A stretch of DNA of 64,000 nt from Maratus speciosus. Its lineage: Eukaryota; Arthropoda; Arachnida; Araneae; Salticidae. Below are positions 20,010 through 31,787 of this stretch, one piece after another. The position numbers and the translations under genes are program-made. How positions within the stretch are numbered: position 1 is the stretch's first letter; every line of letters begins with the position of its first letter. The notes under the pieces are model-generated. The model saw nothing but the letters and a program-made list of their open reading frames with translations. It made no database searches and was not told the origin of the DNA. The stretch spans positions 471,810,806 through 471,874,805 of the forward strand of contig OZ010795.1 of assembly GCA_963932465.1 (NCBI GenBank), written 5' to 3'.

Positions 20010-21050
20010 AGATCTGTCATAGGTGCATCTTGCTACACAAAAAGTTTTATAAGTGTAGTTATACAAAAAATCACTTTATTATGCTACATGTCCATTTGTG
20101 ACCACACAAGAGAGGTGGATTTTTTGGAGAGGTAAAATTATCCAACCCTCCTAACCTCATCCTATGTCTTCATTCTTAAAGATTTTATGTACATTTTTAC
20201 TCCTGCATCCAGAGCTAAGTGGTACAATTTCATGTTACAGTAAAATCATGCAAATTTTCTTTTGCCTCTCCTGTGAAATTTACTTTTGTCGAGATGTATC
20301 ACTTTTCTTGCGAGTGAGCGATATGTACTTTATATTTTAGAAACAAAATAATACGAATAATAAATTCAAAAAAATTATGTATGTGTAAGAACTAAGAATA
20401 AGTATACTAAAGATTTTTTTAAAAAAATGAAAAGAAAAATTGGCAGAGACTTCAAGAACTACATAAAAAGTAAAAGACTTAGAAGTAATTCATGTATAGC
20501 TTTTACAGATAAAATCATATTAAATATTGATATATCTAGAGAGATATTTCTACATATTTAGAAAACCATTAGTCAAATTATTATCTTACAATGACAAGGT
20601 TCTAACTGACAAAAAAAATTTATAAAAATGAGATGATATCATCTACTAAATGTCTTTAGTCTTTCTACAATTTCAAATGACACACACTGCATTCTAGTAC
20701 ATATTTCCGGAGTTAATGAAAGTAATAGGATTCTAACTGCAGTACCCATGATAAAGGCAACATTAACAGTAGCCATAAGATGACTAAATGCAGAAATTTG
20801 GCAATTGAAATGCTACTCTTTTCATTCTTGAAAATGTCCTGCTCAATTTACTTGGAAAATTACATGCTCAAAAACGTGTTTTCAATTCCTCATTATTTTG
20901 TTTCACAGAAAGTTTGCAATCAATTTTCCCTCCTTTCACCAGAGCATTCCTAGACTAGGGAACTACAATTTTTACCAAGCTTTCACACTTTTACTGGGTT
21001 TTAACTTCACTTATTGTGGCAGAGTAAAACTTTTTGTAATAAAGTTTCTA
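20010..21050. other. AT-rich DNA without visible features
   Basis: No long frame, terminal repeat or RNA gene is seen. Short poly-A and poly-T runs only. Confidence 0.5.
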
Positions 21051-21940
21051 AGTTTTATTCCTTAAAAAGAAACTTTCATCTCAATTTTTTTCAAAATATT
21101 GGTTGGAGCAGTTAGAACATTACTATTAAAAGGAAACTAAATATTATCTGATAGTTCTAACACTAAGAGGAAAAGAAAATCACTACTATGTTTAGAATAA
21201 TCTGGCTCCATACTCAAAAAAGACGGAGAGAGAAAAAAGCTATAATTACTTGTCCAAGTTTTATTCTTTAAAATGAAACTTTCATCTTAATTTTTTCAAA
21301 AGATTGGTTGGAGCAGTTAGAATATTATCATTAAAAGGCAACTAAATATTATGATAGTTTTAATGCCAAGAGGAAAAGAAAATAACTACAGTATGGAACC
21401 ATTTATCCGGAAACCAGTTAACCGGAAAACCAGTTATCCGGAATGATATTTCTGATAGACTGATTTCAGAATCTTTGCAGAAAAGGGTATCACACACTGC
21501 CAGTTTGGCATAGGCTTTGCTTAAACAATTGTATAATTTGGTGACAACATCTAGTATTTGAAATGAAAACATATTTAGTTGCATTTTAAATGTTTTAATT
21601 TTCATGCAGAGGAAACAGAAGAATTTTTGTTCCTAAGGGATTCCCATAATTTAACTTTTTAAAACTCTGGTTAACTTTTGATCTTTCTTGCATTGATTTT
21701 TAATCCAAGTAATCTAATAATTTAATATCAGAAATAATGCCATAACCACATATATTCCACAAAACTTATCAAATGGATGCTGCTTTCATGCACAACCAGT
21801 TAACCGGAAAAACCAGTTATCCGGAATATATCTGACCCCAAGCATTCCGGATAAATGGTTCCGTACTGTACAATGTTTAGAATAATCCAGCCCCATACAC
21901 AAAAAAGAGAGAGAGAATAAAGTTATAATTACTTGTCCAC
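21051..21940. repeat. Direct tandem duplication, ~205-bp unit, second copy interrupted
   Basis: The segment from about 21051 (gttttattccttaaaaagaaac, gattggttggagcagttag, ctaagaggaaaagaaaat, acttgtcca) is repeated from about 21255. The second copy is split at TA 21387-21388 by a family A MITE and resumes at 21871 with caatgtttagaataatc. The duplication therefore preceded the MITE insertion. Confidence 0.82.
21389..21868. mobile_element. pogo/Tigger-like MITE, family A copy 2
   Basis: TA-flanked, 480 bp, same ends and interior as 14401-14871. The uninterrupted first duplicate upstream provides the empty site, which confirms the TA duplication. Confidence 0.88.
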
Positions 21941-22410
21941 CAGTGCTACTTCCTTGCCGCTTCATTAAGCCCTTTGTGTTTCCAAATAACTCTCAACCAA
22001 AACTTTGGAGTCACCTTAAAAGCATACCAGAACTTCAAAGTTCTACAAAAAGAACATAGTTTGATATTTCAGCACTAATAAAATAAAATTAACAAAACAA
22101 TTAGGTACTATATTTTCAATATGCCAAGTATAGAGTATGTTTAAAACAATTTATCATAATACAAAGAGATTAAGTAAATTTTCCCTTTTTTTAAAAACAA
22201 GGTTAACTGGTAGGCACTAAATAAACATTCTAGATTAAATATATTCTATTACAATGAAAACTGGATTAATATATACAGGACAAATAATACAATACTTGTC
22301 CAAAGCACATCGGGTCAAAGTATAAACATCAGAACTACAGTTAACGGTTACAGTCAGAGTAGAACAGTTCAGGTTAAAGTTAGGGCATGGTTGTAATATT
22401 ATTTTTAACA
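21941..22410. other. AT-rich DNA without visible features
   Basis: No coding or repeat structure recognised. Confidence 0.45.
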
Positions 22411-23611
22411 CTTTTTAGCTCATAGGCTATCAAAGCCTGAGAGCTTATGTGCCCACCGGTTATGTACGTAACGCGATAACTCTTGATAGAAACACCCGAT
22501 TTGCTTCAAATTTTTTTTCTTGGTTCATTCTGATAAGACGCTTTCCTGATTAGTTGTGGGGATTCATTGATTAAGGATAAAGGGGGGTTAGTCCACCCCC
22601 CTTTAATTCAGATAAATGGGTTTTTTATGCAGAATTATTCGATTTGCTCTGAATTTGGTATACCGGTTTATTATGTTAAGGAACTTTGTTTAGTTTTGGG
22701 GGTTAATTGGTTATGGATAAGGGGGAAAAGGGGGGTTAGTCCACCCCTCTTAATTCAGATAAATGGGTTTTTCATGCAGAATTATTCGATTTGCTCCGAA
22801 TTTGGTATACCAGTTTATTATGTTAAGGAATTTCCCTGATTAGTTTTGGGGGTTCATTGGTTACGGATAAAGGGGGAGAAAAGGGGGGTTAGCCCACCCT
22901 CTCTTAACTGAGATAAATGGGTTTTTCATGCAGAATTATTTGATTTGCTACGAATTTGGTATACCAGTTTATTATGTTAAGGAGCTTCCCTGATTAATTT
23001 TAGGGGTTCATTTGTTAAGGATAAAGGGGGAAAAGGGGGGTTAGTCTACCACCCCGTAATTCAGATAAATGGGTTTTTCATGCAGAATTATTCGATTTGC
23101 TCCGAATTTGGTATACCGGTTTATTATGCTAAGGAACTTCCCTGATTAGTTTTGGGGGCTCATTGATTAAGGATAAAAGGAGAAAAGCAGGTTAGCCCAC
23201 CCCTTTTAATTCAGATAAATGGGTTTTTCATGCAGAATTATTAGATTTGCTCTGAATTTGGTATACCGGTTTATTATGTTAAGGAGCTTCCCTGATTAAT
23301 TTTGGGGGTTCATTGGTTAAGGATAAAGGGGAAAAGGGGGGCTAGTCCACCCCCCTTAATTTAGATAAATAACTTTTTTGAAGGATTATTCGATTTGCTC
23401 TAAATTTGGTATACCAGTTTTTTACGTTAAGGAGCTTCCCTGATTAGATTTGGAGGTTCATTGGTTAAGTATAAATGGGGAAACGGGGCTAATCCCCCTT
23501 CACTTATTTTTTTGAGGGGCATTATTCTTTAAAATAAGAGTATAATATACAATTAGTGTGAATAGCCTGTGAGCTCAATGCCATCAGTTTAGCTGGACAC
23601 TTTTCTTTTTT
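22411..23611 (-). mobile_element. Helentron/HINE-like element, family 1 copy 1
   Basis: The left end has a hairpin at 22417-22445 (agctcataggct, atca, then agcctgagagct). The right end carries the single arm atagcctgtgagct at 23562-23575, followed by a tail shared with the copy at 41.6-49.4 kb (caatgccatcag to gacactttt). Between them lie about seven direct units of 140-157 bp containing gatttgctccgaatttggtataccgg-type sequence and gggggttagtccacccc. No protein is encoded. One hairpin end, one single-arm end and an internal minisatellite are the Helentron/HINE plan. The minus orientation assumes the hairpin is the 3' end. Confidence 0.65.
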
Positions 23612-24100
23612 ATTTATCTAACAAACTAATACAATGTTTTATTCAAAATAAGATATAACATGCTAATCTGTATGAAAATATATACAGGATAACTCAAAAA
23701 TATTAGTAGTACACGAACATTTAGCATTGAGAATATTTGTCAAGGCAAGACAAAGTTTTTCTATAGAAAACCAGAGTCTCAATCCACTTATTAAAGTAAA
23801 AATATACAAAGTATCTCATTCCAAGCCAAGCCCAAATTTTTTTTTGATAACTTAACTAAAATAAAGATACTGTAATGAAAGTTTTAAATGAACTACATTG
23901 TTTTCTGTGAAGTACTGGCTTAACGAGAAGTGCTTGAAATGACCATTATACATGTCCAAATAATATTCAGCTAGATGCTTTAATTTAGAATATATGTAGC
24001 TGACAGTACATAGTGTCACTGACTGAATTACAGCTCACTTCTAATGATGGCATACAAAGAAAAGTTATCACTAAACTAGTTGGATGTGCCAATCCCAAAA
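23612..24100. other. AT-rich DNA without visible features
   Basis: No gene, RNA or repeat recognised. Confidence 0.45.
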
Positions 24101-26200
24101 CTTTCTTCTATCTTATACATCTTAATATTTCAAAACCTAGTTACACATGTTAATACTTCAATATTATTAGTTCAATACTATACCAACTTTGATTTTCATC
24201 TTAAATTTCTGCTCAAGTCAATTAAACGGACTAAAAACAAGTTAATCTATATCAATAACATGTTTTGAAGAATTTTCGTAATTTTTTAAAGTTTTCTAAG
24301 AAGTTCACATCTCAGTCACAATGTGACATCACTGAGTGGTGGCATTTTGGTCACATATGTGACGTGACCACAGTGACTTACAGTGACGTCACAACGACGT
24401 CACCGTGACCATGCATGCTATGAGGGATGATATTTGTAAAAATTATTAATTTTTCCTTATTCTGTCGTTATCAGCTGTTTGCGAATAGCCGGAATAGCAG
24501 GAAGCGAGTTCCCGCCGCTGCATGAGCCGCCGATGCACAATAGAACTACGAAAAATCAAGAAAAGTATACAAAAATCGCTAGCACTGAGCCCCTTTACCG
24601 CGCAATATTTCCAAATTCAAGGAGAACCTGTTGGCCAAAGCCAAAAACAAGCACAAACATTTTGGTTCAATTGTATGCATAATTTTATACACTGTTCGAT
24701 GGTACAATAATGAAAATGGCACAGAGATCGGAATTATAGCGCCCCCTTCTTTCAGAATTTTTTCAAGTTCAGGGAGGACTTGTTTGCCATAGCCAGAAAC
24801 ATGCACAAAAAATTTGGTTCAATTATATGGATAATTTCATACACTTTTCGATGGTACAATAATGAAAATGGTACAGACATCGCAATTATAGTGCCCCCTT
24901 ACGGCAGAATTTTTCCAAATTCAGGGAGGACCTTCGTGACATGACCAAAAATAAACACGTAAAATTTGGTTAAATTCTATGCATAACTTCATACACTTTT
25001 CGGCGGTACAATATTCAAAATGGCACAAAAATTGTACAAAAATCGCTATTACAGCGCCCTCTACGAGCGATTTTTTACAAATTAAGGTTGGTTGGTTGGT
25101 TGGTTGATTTTGTGACGGCCGATTATCTACACTAGGGATATAGGCCCGAGGTGGAGTGCCCTTCGTGGGGGTCTTTCTAAGGGAACCTAACCCGTATTAA
25201 CGCATGGAAATCCATGGTTCGAAGAAAACCACGAAAACTCCGAACGATTAGGCCGGCGGGCGCGATTGGGATCGAACCCAGCACTTCCCGTCTACCAGTT
25301 TGGAGAGCAGAACCTCTCAGCCACTGGTGGGGCTTACAAATTAAGGGAGGACCTCCTTGCCATAGCCAAGAACTTATTATTTTTTTTTTTTTGGTTCAAT
25401 TCTATGCATAACTTCATACACTTTTCGATGGTGCAATATTCAAAATCGCACAAAAATCGCTATTACAGCGCCCCCTAACGGCGAATTTTTTGCAAATTCA
25501 TGAGGACCTGCTTGCCATATCCAAAAACTTAAAATAAAAATTTGGTTTAATTCTATGCATAACTTCATACACTTTTGGACGGTACAATATTCAAAATCGC
25601 ACAAAAATCGCTATTACAGCGCCCCCTGCCGGCGAATTTTTTCCAAATTCAGGGAGGACCTGCTTGCCATAGCCAAAAACTTAAAATAAAAATTTGGCTC
25701 AATTCTATGCATAACTTCATACACGTTTCGATGGTACAATATTCAAAATCGCACAAAAAACGCATTTACAGCGCCCCCTACCGGCGATTTTTTTCCAAAT
25801 TCAGGGAGGACCTGCTTGTCATATCCAAAAACTTAAACTAAAAATTTGGTTCAATTCTATGCATAACTCCATACACTTTTGGATGGTACAATATTCAAAA
25901 TCGCACAAAAATTGTTATATCAGCGCCCCCTAACGGCGAATTTTTTCCAAATTCCGGGAGGACCTGCTTGCCATAGCCAAAAACTTATGCATAGAATTAA
26001 ACCAAAATTTTATTATAACTTCATACACTTTTTGATGGTACAATGGCGACAGACAGACGGACGGACGGACACACAGACATTTTCTATAAACATGTTTTTT
26101 GGAATCTCTGACCCCTAAAACATGCAAATCCGTCGAAAACCGGAAGTCGAAAAAAATTTCGATTACAATACTTTCTTCTATTGAAGATAGAAGAAAGTAA
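24101..26200 (+). mobile_element. Helentron/HINE-like element, family 2
   Basis: The left arm actttcttctatctt at 24101-24115 recurs inverted at 26184-26198, where it also pairs with an adjacent actttcttctat to form a terminal hairpin. The interior holds about eight direct units of roughly 150 bp, spaced regularly at agcgccccct (24737, 24890, 25052, 25467, 25617, 25768, 25920), each with ttttccaaattcagggaggac and catacacttttcgatggtac. A tRNA SINE splits one unit. Near the right end is a gacagacggacggacgg run. A cluster of gtgac/gtcac motifs lies at 24310-24415. No protein is encoded. Confidence 0.62.
25088..25333 (-). mobile_element. tRNA-derived SINE, minus strand
   Basis: On the minus strand the head reads as a tRNA: A-box-like TGGCTGAGAGG near 25325 and B-box GGTTCGATCCC near 25268. 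The tail ends in repeated CCAA (seen as ttggttggttgg at the left). A 13-bp target duplication, ttacaaattaagg, flanks it at 25075-25087 and 25334-25346. The length of 246 bp suits a SINE. The host is one unit of the 150-bp array, so the insertion is younger than the array. Confidence 0.85.
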
Positions 26201-26470
26201 AAAATATATCACTAAAATGTCTTTTTTTCTGTTAAAGTCATGTATGAAAATCTGGGTTCAGCTTGGAGTTAGACACACTGTATTTTTGACTGAATAACTG
26301 GATTGCAACTTTAGCTTCCTATGAAAAAAGCTTTTTCACTTAAAATGATGCTTGTACTACACTAATCATTTTGAGAAAGTCTATAGATGAAAAAAAGAAA
26401 AAAAAAAAAAAAAAAAAAAAAAGATACTTAATGTATTTAATCATTTTGAGAAAGTCTGTTGGTAAAAAAA

Positions 26471-28993
26471 GTCCTTCCGGCCAGTGCCGGGAGGAAGAGG
26501 TAGCTTTCATAATCCTTATTTTAAAAAAGCCAACTTATATCATGCAAACACACGAAGCTCAATTTAGTGGAAACCGAATATAGGAGATTCAATACTAATT
26601 TTTATCAATATAATGAATGAGAATTTCGCGAAATTAGTCAGCTTTATCCAAGCTGATTTTCTTTAAAGTAACTTATATTTGGCTGTCAAATTCGGCAATT
26701 TCTTAAAGTGCCTGTCATTTTAAGACAACATGGTGGATGAGGCTAAGCAGTGAACTTGGTCGAGACCTTAGTAATTGCTGTGCACATGCTCACTCACATC
26801 GGAATCGGTTAATATATAGGAGTGCTGTCGCATGCAAAAAATCAGATTTTTCAAAATGTCACCCACAATAGAAATTGAAACTGCTATATCTGAGCCATTT
26901 TTTAAGGTAAAGACAAACAAAAAATGCTCCTGAATCCTTATATCAAGATCAAATACTTAAGAAAGAAACCTTTTTCAATTTCTAATTTTTTTGCACCTCA
27001 CTTTAAATATATATATTTTTTTTAATTTAATGGCCGCCATTTTGAAACAAGATGGCTGATGAATCTGGCCAGCGAACTTGGTCGAGGTGTTGATGTATAC
27101 TATCCACATGCCTTCTTACATCGAAATAGGCGAATACGTGTGTTATCGCGTGACAAATACAAGATCGTTTCAAAATGTTAGCCATGCTAGAAATTCAAAG
27201 TGCTATAAATCAACCATTTTTTAAGATATCAACAAAAGAACAAATTTTCAGAAACAAAAACTGCTCCGGAAACTTTGTATCAACGCCAAACACATAAAAA
27301 AAAATCTTTTTCATTTTCCAATTTTTTAATACCTCATTTTGAATTTTAAATTTAATTTTTTTTAAATGGCAACCCTTTTGAAACAAGATGGCGAATGAAG
27401 CTGGCCAACGAACTCGGTCGAGACATTGGTATGTACTATGTACAGACCAAGTTACATCCAAATAGGTTCATAAATACGCCTGTTATCGCGTGACAAAAAT
27501 CAGGTCGTTTTAAAATGTCAGCCACAAGAGAAATTCAAAATGCTATTACTCAGCCATTTTTTTTTAGATATAGACGAAAGAAAAACTGTTCCGGAATCTT
27601 TGTATTAAGGTCAAACACATACAAAAAAAAAATCTTTTTCATTTTCCAATTTTTTGGTATCTCATTTAATTTTTTTTATTTTTTAATTTTTTTAAATGGC
27701 CGCCATTTTGAAACAAGATGGCGGATGAAGCTGGCCAACGAACTCGGTCGAGATATTTGTATGTACTATGTACACACCAAGGTACATCCAAGTCGGTTCA
27801 TAAATACGCCTGTTATTACGTGAGAAAAATCAGGACGTTTCAAAATGTCAGCCACGCTAGAAATTCAAAATGCTATAACTCAGCCATTTCTTAAGATATA
27901 GACGAAACAAAAACTGCTCCCGAATCTTTTTATCAAGGTCAAACATATAAGAAGAAAATATTTTTTCAATTTTCAATTTTTGGTACCACATTTCAAATTT
28001 AAATTTTTCTTAAAAATTTAAATGGCCGCCATTTTTAAACAAGATGGCGGGTGAAGCTGGCCAACGAACCCGGTCGAGACATTGGTATGTACTATGTATA
28101 AACGAAGTTACATCCAAATCGGTTCATAAATACGCCTTTTATCGCGTGACAAAATTCAGGACATTTCAAAATGTCAGCCACGCTAGAAATTCAAAATGCT
28201 ATAACTCAGCCATTTTTTAAGATATAGACGAAACAAAAACTGCTCCGAAATCTTTGTATAAAGGTCAAATACATAAGAAAAAAATATTTTTCCATTTTCA
28301 ATTTTTTGGTACCACATTTCAAATTTCAAATTTTTAAATTTTTTTTAAATGGCCGCCATTTTGAAACAAAATGGCGGATGAAGCTGGTCAACGAACTCGG
28401 TCGAGAGATTGGTATGTACTATGTACACACCGAATTACATCCAAATCGGTTCATAAATACGCCTTTTATCGCGTGACAAAATTCAGGACATTTCAAAATG
28501 TCAGCCACGCTAGAAATTCAAAATCCTATAACTCAGCCATTTTTTAAGATATAGACGAAACAAAAACTGCTCCGGAATCTTTGTATAAAGGTCAAATACA
28601 TAAGAAAAAAATATTTTTCCATTTTTAATTTTTTGGTACCACATTTCAAGTTTTAAATTTTTTTAAAAATTTTAAATGGCCGCCATTTTGAAACAAAACG
28701 GCGGATGAAGCTGGCCAACGAACTCGGTCGAGACATTGGTATGTACTATGTACACACCGAATTACATCGAAATCGGTTCATAATTACGGGAGTTACAGTG
28801 TGACATAGGTCAGATATATATATATATATATATATATAGATATATATATATATATATATATATCAATTTTGAACGGAGGGTGGTTTCGGGGTCTGGGGGT
28901 CATGATCGATGAAAATATACCAAAATTTTTTGAAATCGCATTCCTCCGAACGGCTGCAATAGGTAGCTTTTTTGTAAAGAAAGCTACCTAAAA
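26471..28993 (+). mobile_element. Helentron/HINE-like element, family 3
   Basis: The left arm aggtagctttc at 26498-26508 recurs inverted in the right terminal hairpin at 28961-28989 (aggtagcttt, loop, aaagctacct). Just left of the first arm is a GC-rich palindrome (ccttccggc and gccgggagg). The interior is seven direct units of 320-332 bp, readable from cgaactcggtcgagac at about 26751, 27073, 27405, 27737, 28060, 28390 and 28711. Each unit has atggccgccattttgaaaca and aatgtcagccacgctagaa. A TA run follows at 28815-28862. The last 110 bp resemble those of the element ending at 35390. No protein is encoded. Confidence 0.65.
28815..28862. repeat. (TA)n microsatellite
   Basis: Alternating TA of about 48 bp with a single interruption near its middle. 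It lies between the 330-bp array and the conserved 3' region of the family 3 element. Confidence 0.9.
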
Positions 28994-29984
28994 AAGATAC
29001 TTATGTATTATCTCCCCACCTCCCCCCAAAAAATCAATTTGTATGTTTATATATCGAAACATTAGGATGAGCAATAGCTAACAGTTATAATAATCAGGGA
29101 TGTACTAAATATTCAGTATGTGTTCAGTATTCAGCCTATTCGACCATAGTATGGAATATCAAAATATTTGGACAAACCAAACACATAAAGAAACCTATTC
29201 AAAAAACTTTATTAAATCTTGATTAACTTCTACTTTTAACTGCCAATAAATACAAATATTCAGAATCAATAATTAAAAAAGAAAATCCCATTTAAATTTT
29301 TAAAAAAAATGCATTAGCATTATTTATTTGTTGTTTGAAAAGTGACATTTAGGAAAATGATGATATTCATAAGGTACAGGACAGGTAACTCGTTAATAGA
29401 TATCAAGAAAAACAGTTTTTGTATAGGAAACCAAGCCCGTGTATTAATGGCCCAGTATAAAAGTTAAAAGATCCAATCCTGGCACAGCCCATGCAAAATA
29501 ATTATTGGTCCGGTCCAGCCTGACTGAATTTCTACAAAACATGGATTTATGTCCATTTGGTTAAAAAGTCTTACGAGGAGTTCTGACCTAAAATACTTAT
29601 TTTTTTTTTTTTTTTTCATGTTTATAATCTTTATTTTTAAAGAAGTGCCAGGCTGCAATATTTATTTTTTTTGGCGATCTCTATTTGTATGTAAATGTTT
29701 CAGTTATCATTGATCTAAATTTCAGATATTGGAGACTTAAAAATCTGAAAAATGCTATACAATAAAATCTTCTAAGACAGAATCGCATAGGAAAGAAAAA
29801 ATGTGTTACAGACTAAGTTCCCTTCTTAGGAGGTGTAAATTTATTAATAGTCTTTTCTCAAGTATTATTATATTAATTTTGTATGGATCAACACATTTTT
29901 TCATTTGAGACAGGATTCTGTCATAGGCAGGTTCTTTTTCATACATTTTACTGTGTTTTAATTTCATTGATTAGAAATCTACTA
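28994..29984. other. AT-rich DNA, possible hAT fragment
   Basis: cagggatgtactaaatattcag near 29096 resembles the tagggatgcaccgaata end of the element at 35541, so a decayed relative may start here. I could not find its other end. No gene is visible. Confidence 0.4.
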
Positions 29985-30790
29985 CAGTATAGGATCCGTT
30001 ATCCAGAATGCTTGGGACCTGAGATATTCTGGATAAGGGATTTTTCCGTGTTATATATTTTCCGTAACTATAAATGTTAAGAATAATATAAAATAACGGT
30101 ATGAAATGTATAAGATATGAATAATATATGAAAATACATAATTATAAATTAGTTAATTTAATAACTTATTTACACAAAATAAAAAAAACTTTCTAAATTA
30201 CAATTCAAATTAGCATATAAGAAGAGAGCAGAATCCTATTGATTTGGTTTTTTAGAACATTTTTATCAAGATTGGTTGCTTATAGTGTATCTTTTGCACT
30301 AACTGTTTCTGTATACCGCCATGATTTGCTGTTTGTGGGAGTAGCTTGTTTGTTGCATTCCACAAATCAGTTGTTCAATTGAAAAACATTAACAGCTCAT
30401 TTGAAATCTTTTTTCCACCTCATTCTGCTTCCCATCATCGTCATTTCCATTAGAAATATTCCTTGGCATTATGTCACAAATCTCACTGCCAGCCACCTGG
30501 TCACTTACAGGAGTATCATCATCAGCAATTAGACAATCTTCTACTGGTTTTTGATCCTACAATTGAGTTTCTGAACATGAAAGTTCTGTAGCTTAGTCCA
30601 GCAGATCTGTAATAATTTCTTTCTCTTTTTAAATTTTAAAGTCTCCAACTTCATGCTAATTCACACCATTAAAAAATATTACAGGTTTTTACGTTTTTGA
30701 AAGGAAAAAATTATTTTTCAGTTATCATTTTGCATTCCGGATTTCGGAGCATTCTGGATACGACGTTTCCGGATAACGGGTCCCATACTG
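29985..30790. mobile_element. pogo/Tigger-like non-autonomous element, 806 bp
   Basis: TA at 29983-29984 and 30791-30792 flank ends cagtataggatccgttatcc and, complemented, cagtatgggacccgttatcc. Inner ctggataa and ccggatttcgg blocks repeat the theme. No transposase. Confidence 0.83.
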
Positions 30791-30833
30791 TATTCTTAAT
30801 CATAAATTTTAATGTTTAATTCTAGAATAATGG

Positions 30834-31108
30834 CAATTTGGTACTACTTAGTTATCCCGTTGACCAAAAATCTATTGCCAAACTATAAGATTAAATGCCA
30901 ATAACGGTAGATCCTAAATGTCACATTCACTTGACTTTAAGCAAGTTACATGTATTTACGTCATCAAATGATTTTTATTTCGACGTTTTATTTGTATTTT
31001 TATTAATGTTATACTAATTTATTCATTCTTTGGTTATTTAAAATAAAAATTATGCCAATTTGTATAATTTGGCAATTTATATAATTTGGTGAAATTGGTT
31101 GACATAGT
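30834..31108. mobile_element. MITE family K, decayed copy
   Basis: About 270 bp similar throughout to 38517-38804, including ggtactacttag, cacattcacttgactttaag and atttcgacgttttatttg. The left inverted end is intact and the right end is degraded. Confidence 0.75.
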
Positions 31109-31787
31109 GCTGGCAATTTTAAAATATATGCATTTTTTGCAAAAATTTTTGGGCCATGTCAAATTATACTGATTTTTGCATGAACCAGACCATGCTGAGA
31201 CAATGGTTTTCATATCGGCTGGGACAAGACCAGGACAGAAAATTTCAGCCCATGAAGAACTAGGAAGAATGAAAACAGTCCTGGCTCGGTACGTAAAAAA
31301 TAAGTTAGACCCTGCCCGATCCTTCAGAAAAAAAAGTAAGGCAATACAAAAAGAGTAAAGACTAGGCCCAGCCTGAGTGTTGTGAATGAAAATAGGCCTA
31401 AGCCTGTGCAGACCTCTAATCAGAAGGTTAATTCAAAAATTCATGTTCCTTCTTTTATGTTACTTTGAGAAAAAAAATAAATCGGCATAGGACACATAGC
31501 GACAATTAATATCATCTATAACCTTGAGTCCTCAAATAAATAATCAAATCAAGCTGCAGAAAGAAAAACAGAATGATGTGCACAAACATTTATTGTTTTT
31601 TTTTTGTTTTTTTGCCATCTGCTTTCATTCATGAATAGTTAGTCAATGTAAACTAGGGGTGCACAACCTTTTTTAAGGGGAGGATCATTTACAAAAATGT
31701 GTGTGTTGTCAGGAGCCACAATAGTAACACAGAAAGATTTCTATTTTGGGGGATGAGGAATCTATGGCCTATAACCAGATAAAAAAA
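31109..31787. other. Sequence without assigned features
   Basis: A short frame at 31176-31358 encodes 60 residues with no recognised domain. ctaggggtgcacaacc near 31654 looks like a hAT-type terminus, but no partner end was found. Confidence 0.4.

Noticed and set aside
22540..23500. Possible CRISPR-like array
   Set aside because: Units of about 150 bp are tandem without unique spacers of constant length, and the context is eukaryotic. It is the internal array of a mobile element.
26395..26422. Poly-A run as a retroposon tail
   Set aside because: No upstream LINE, SINE or processed-gene sequence and no flanking duplication found.
27000..28800. Possible rDNA or structural RNA repeat
   Set aside because: The 330-bp units carry no rRNA or snRNA landmarks and lie between element termini.
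31176..31358. 60-residue frame with less AT-biased codons
   Set aside because: No recognisable motif and no neighbours that support it. Too short to call.
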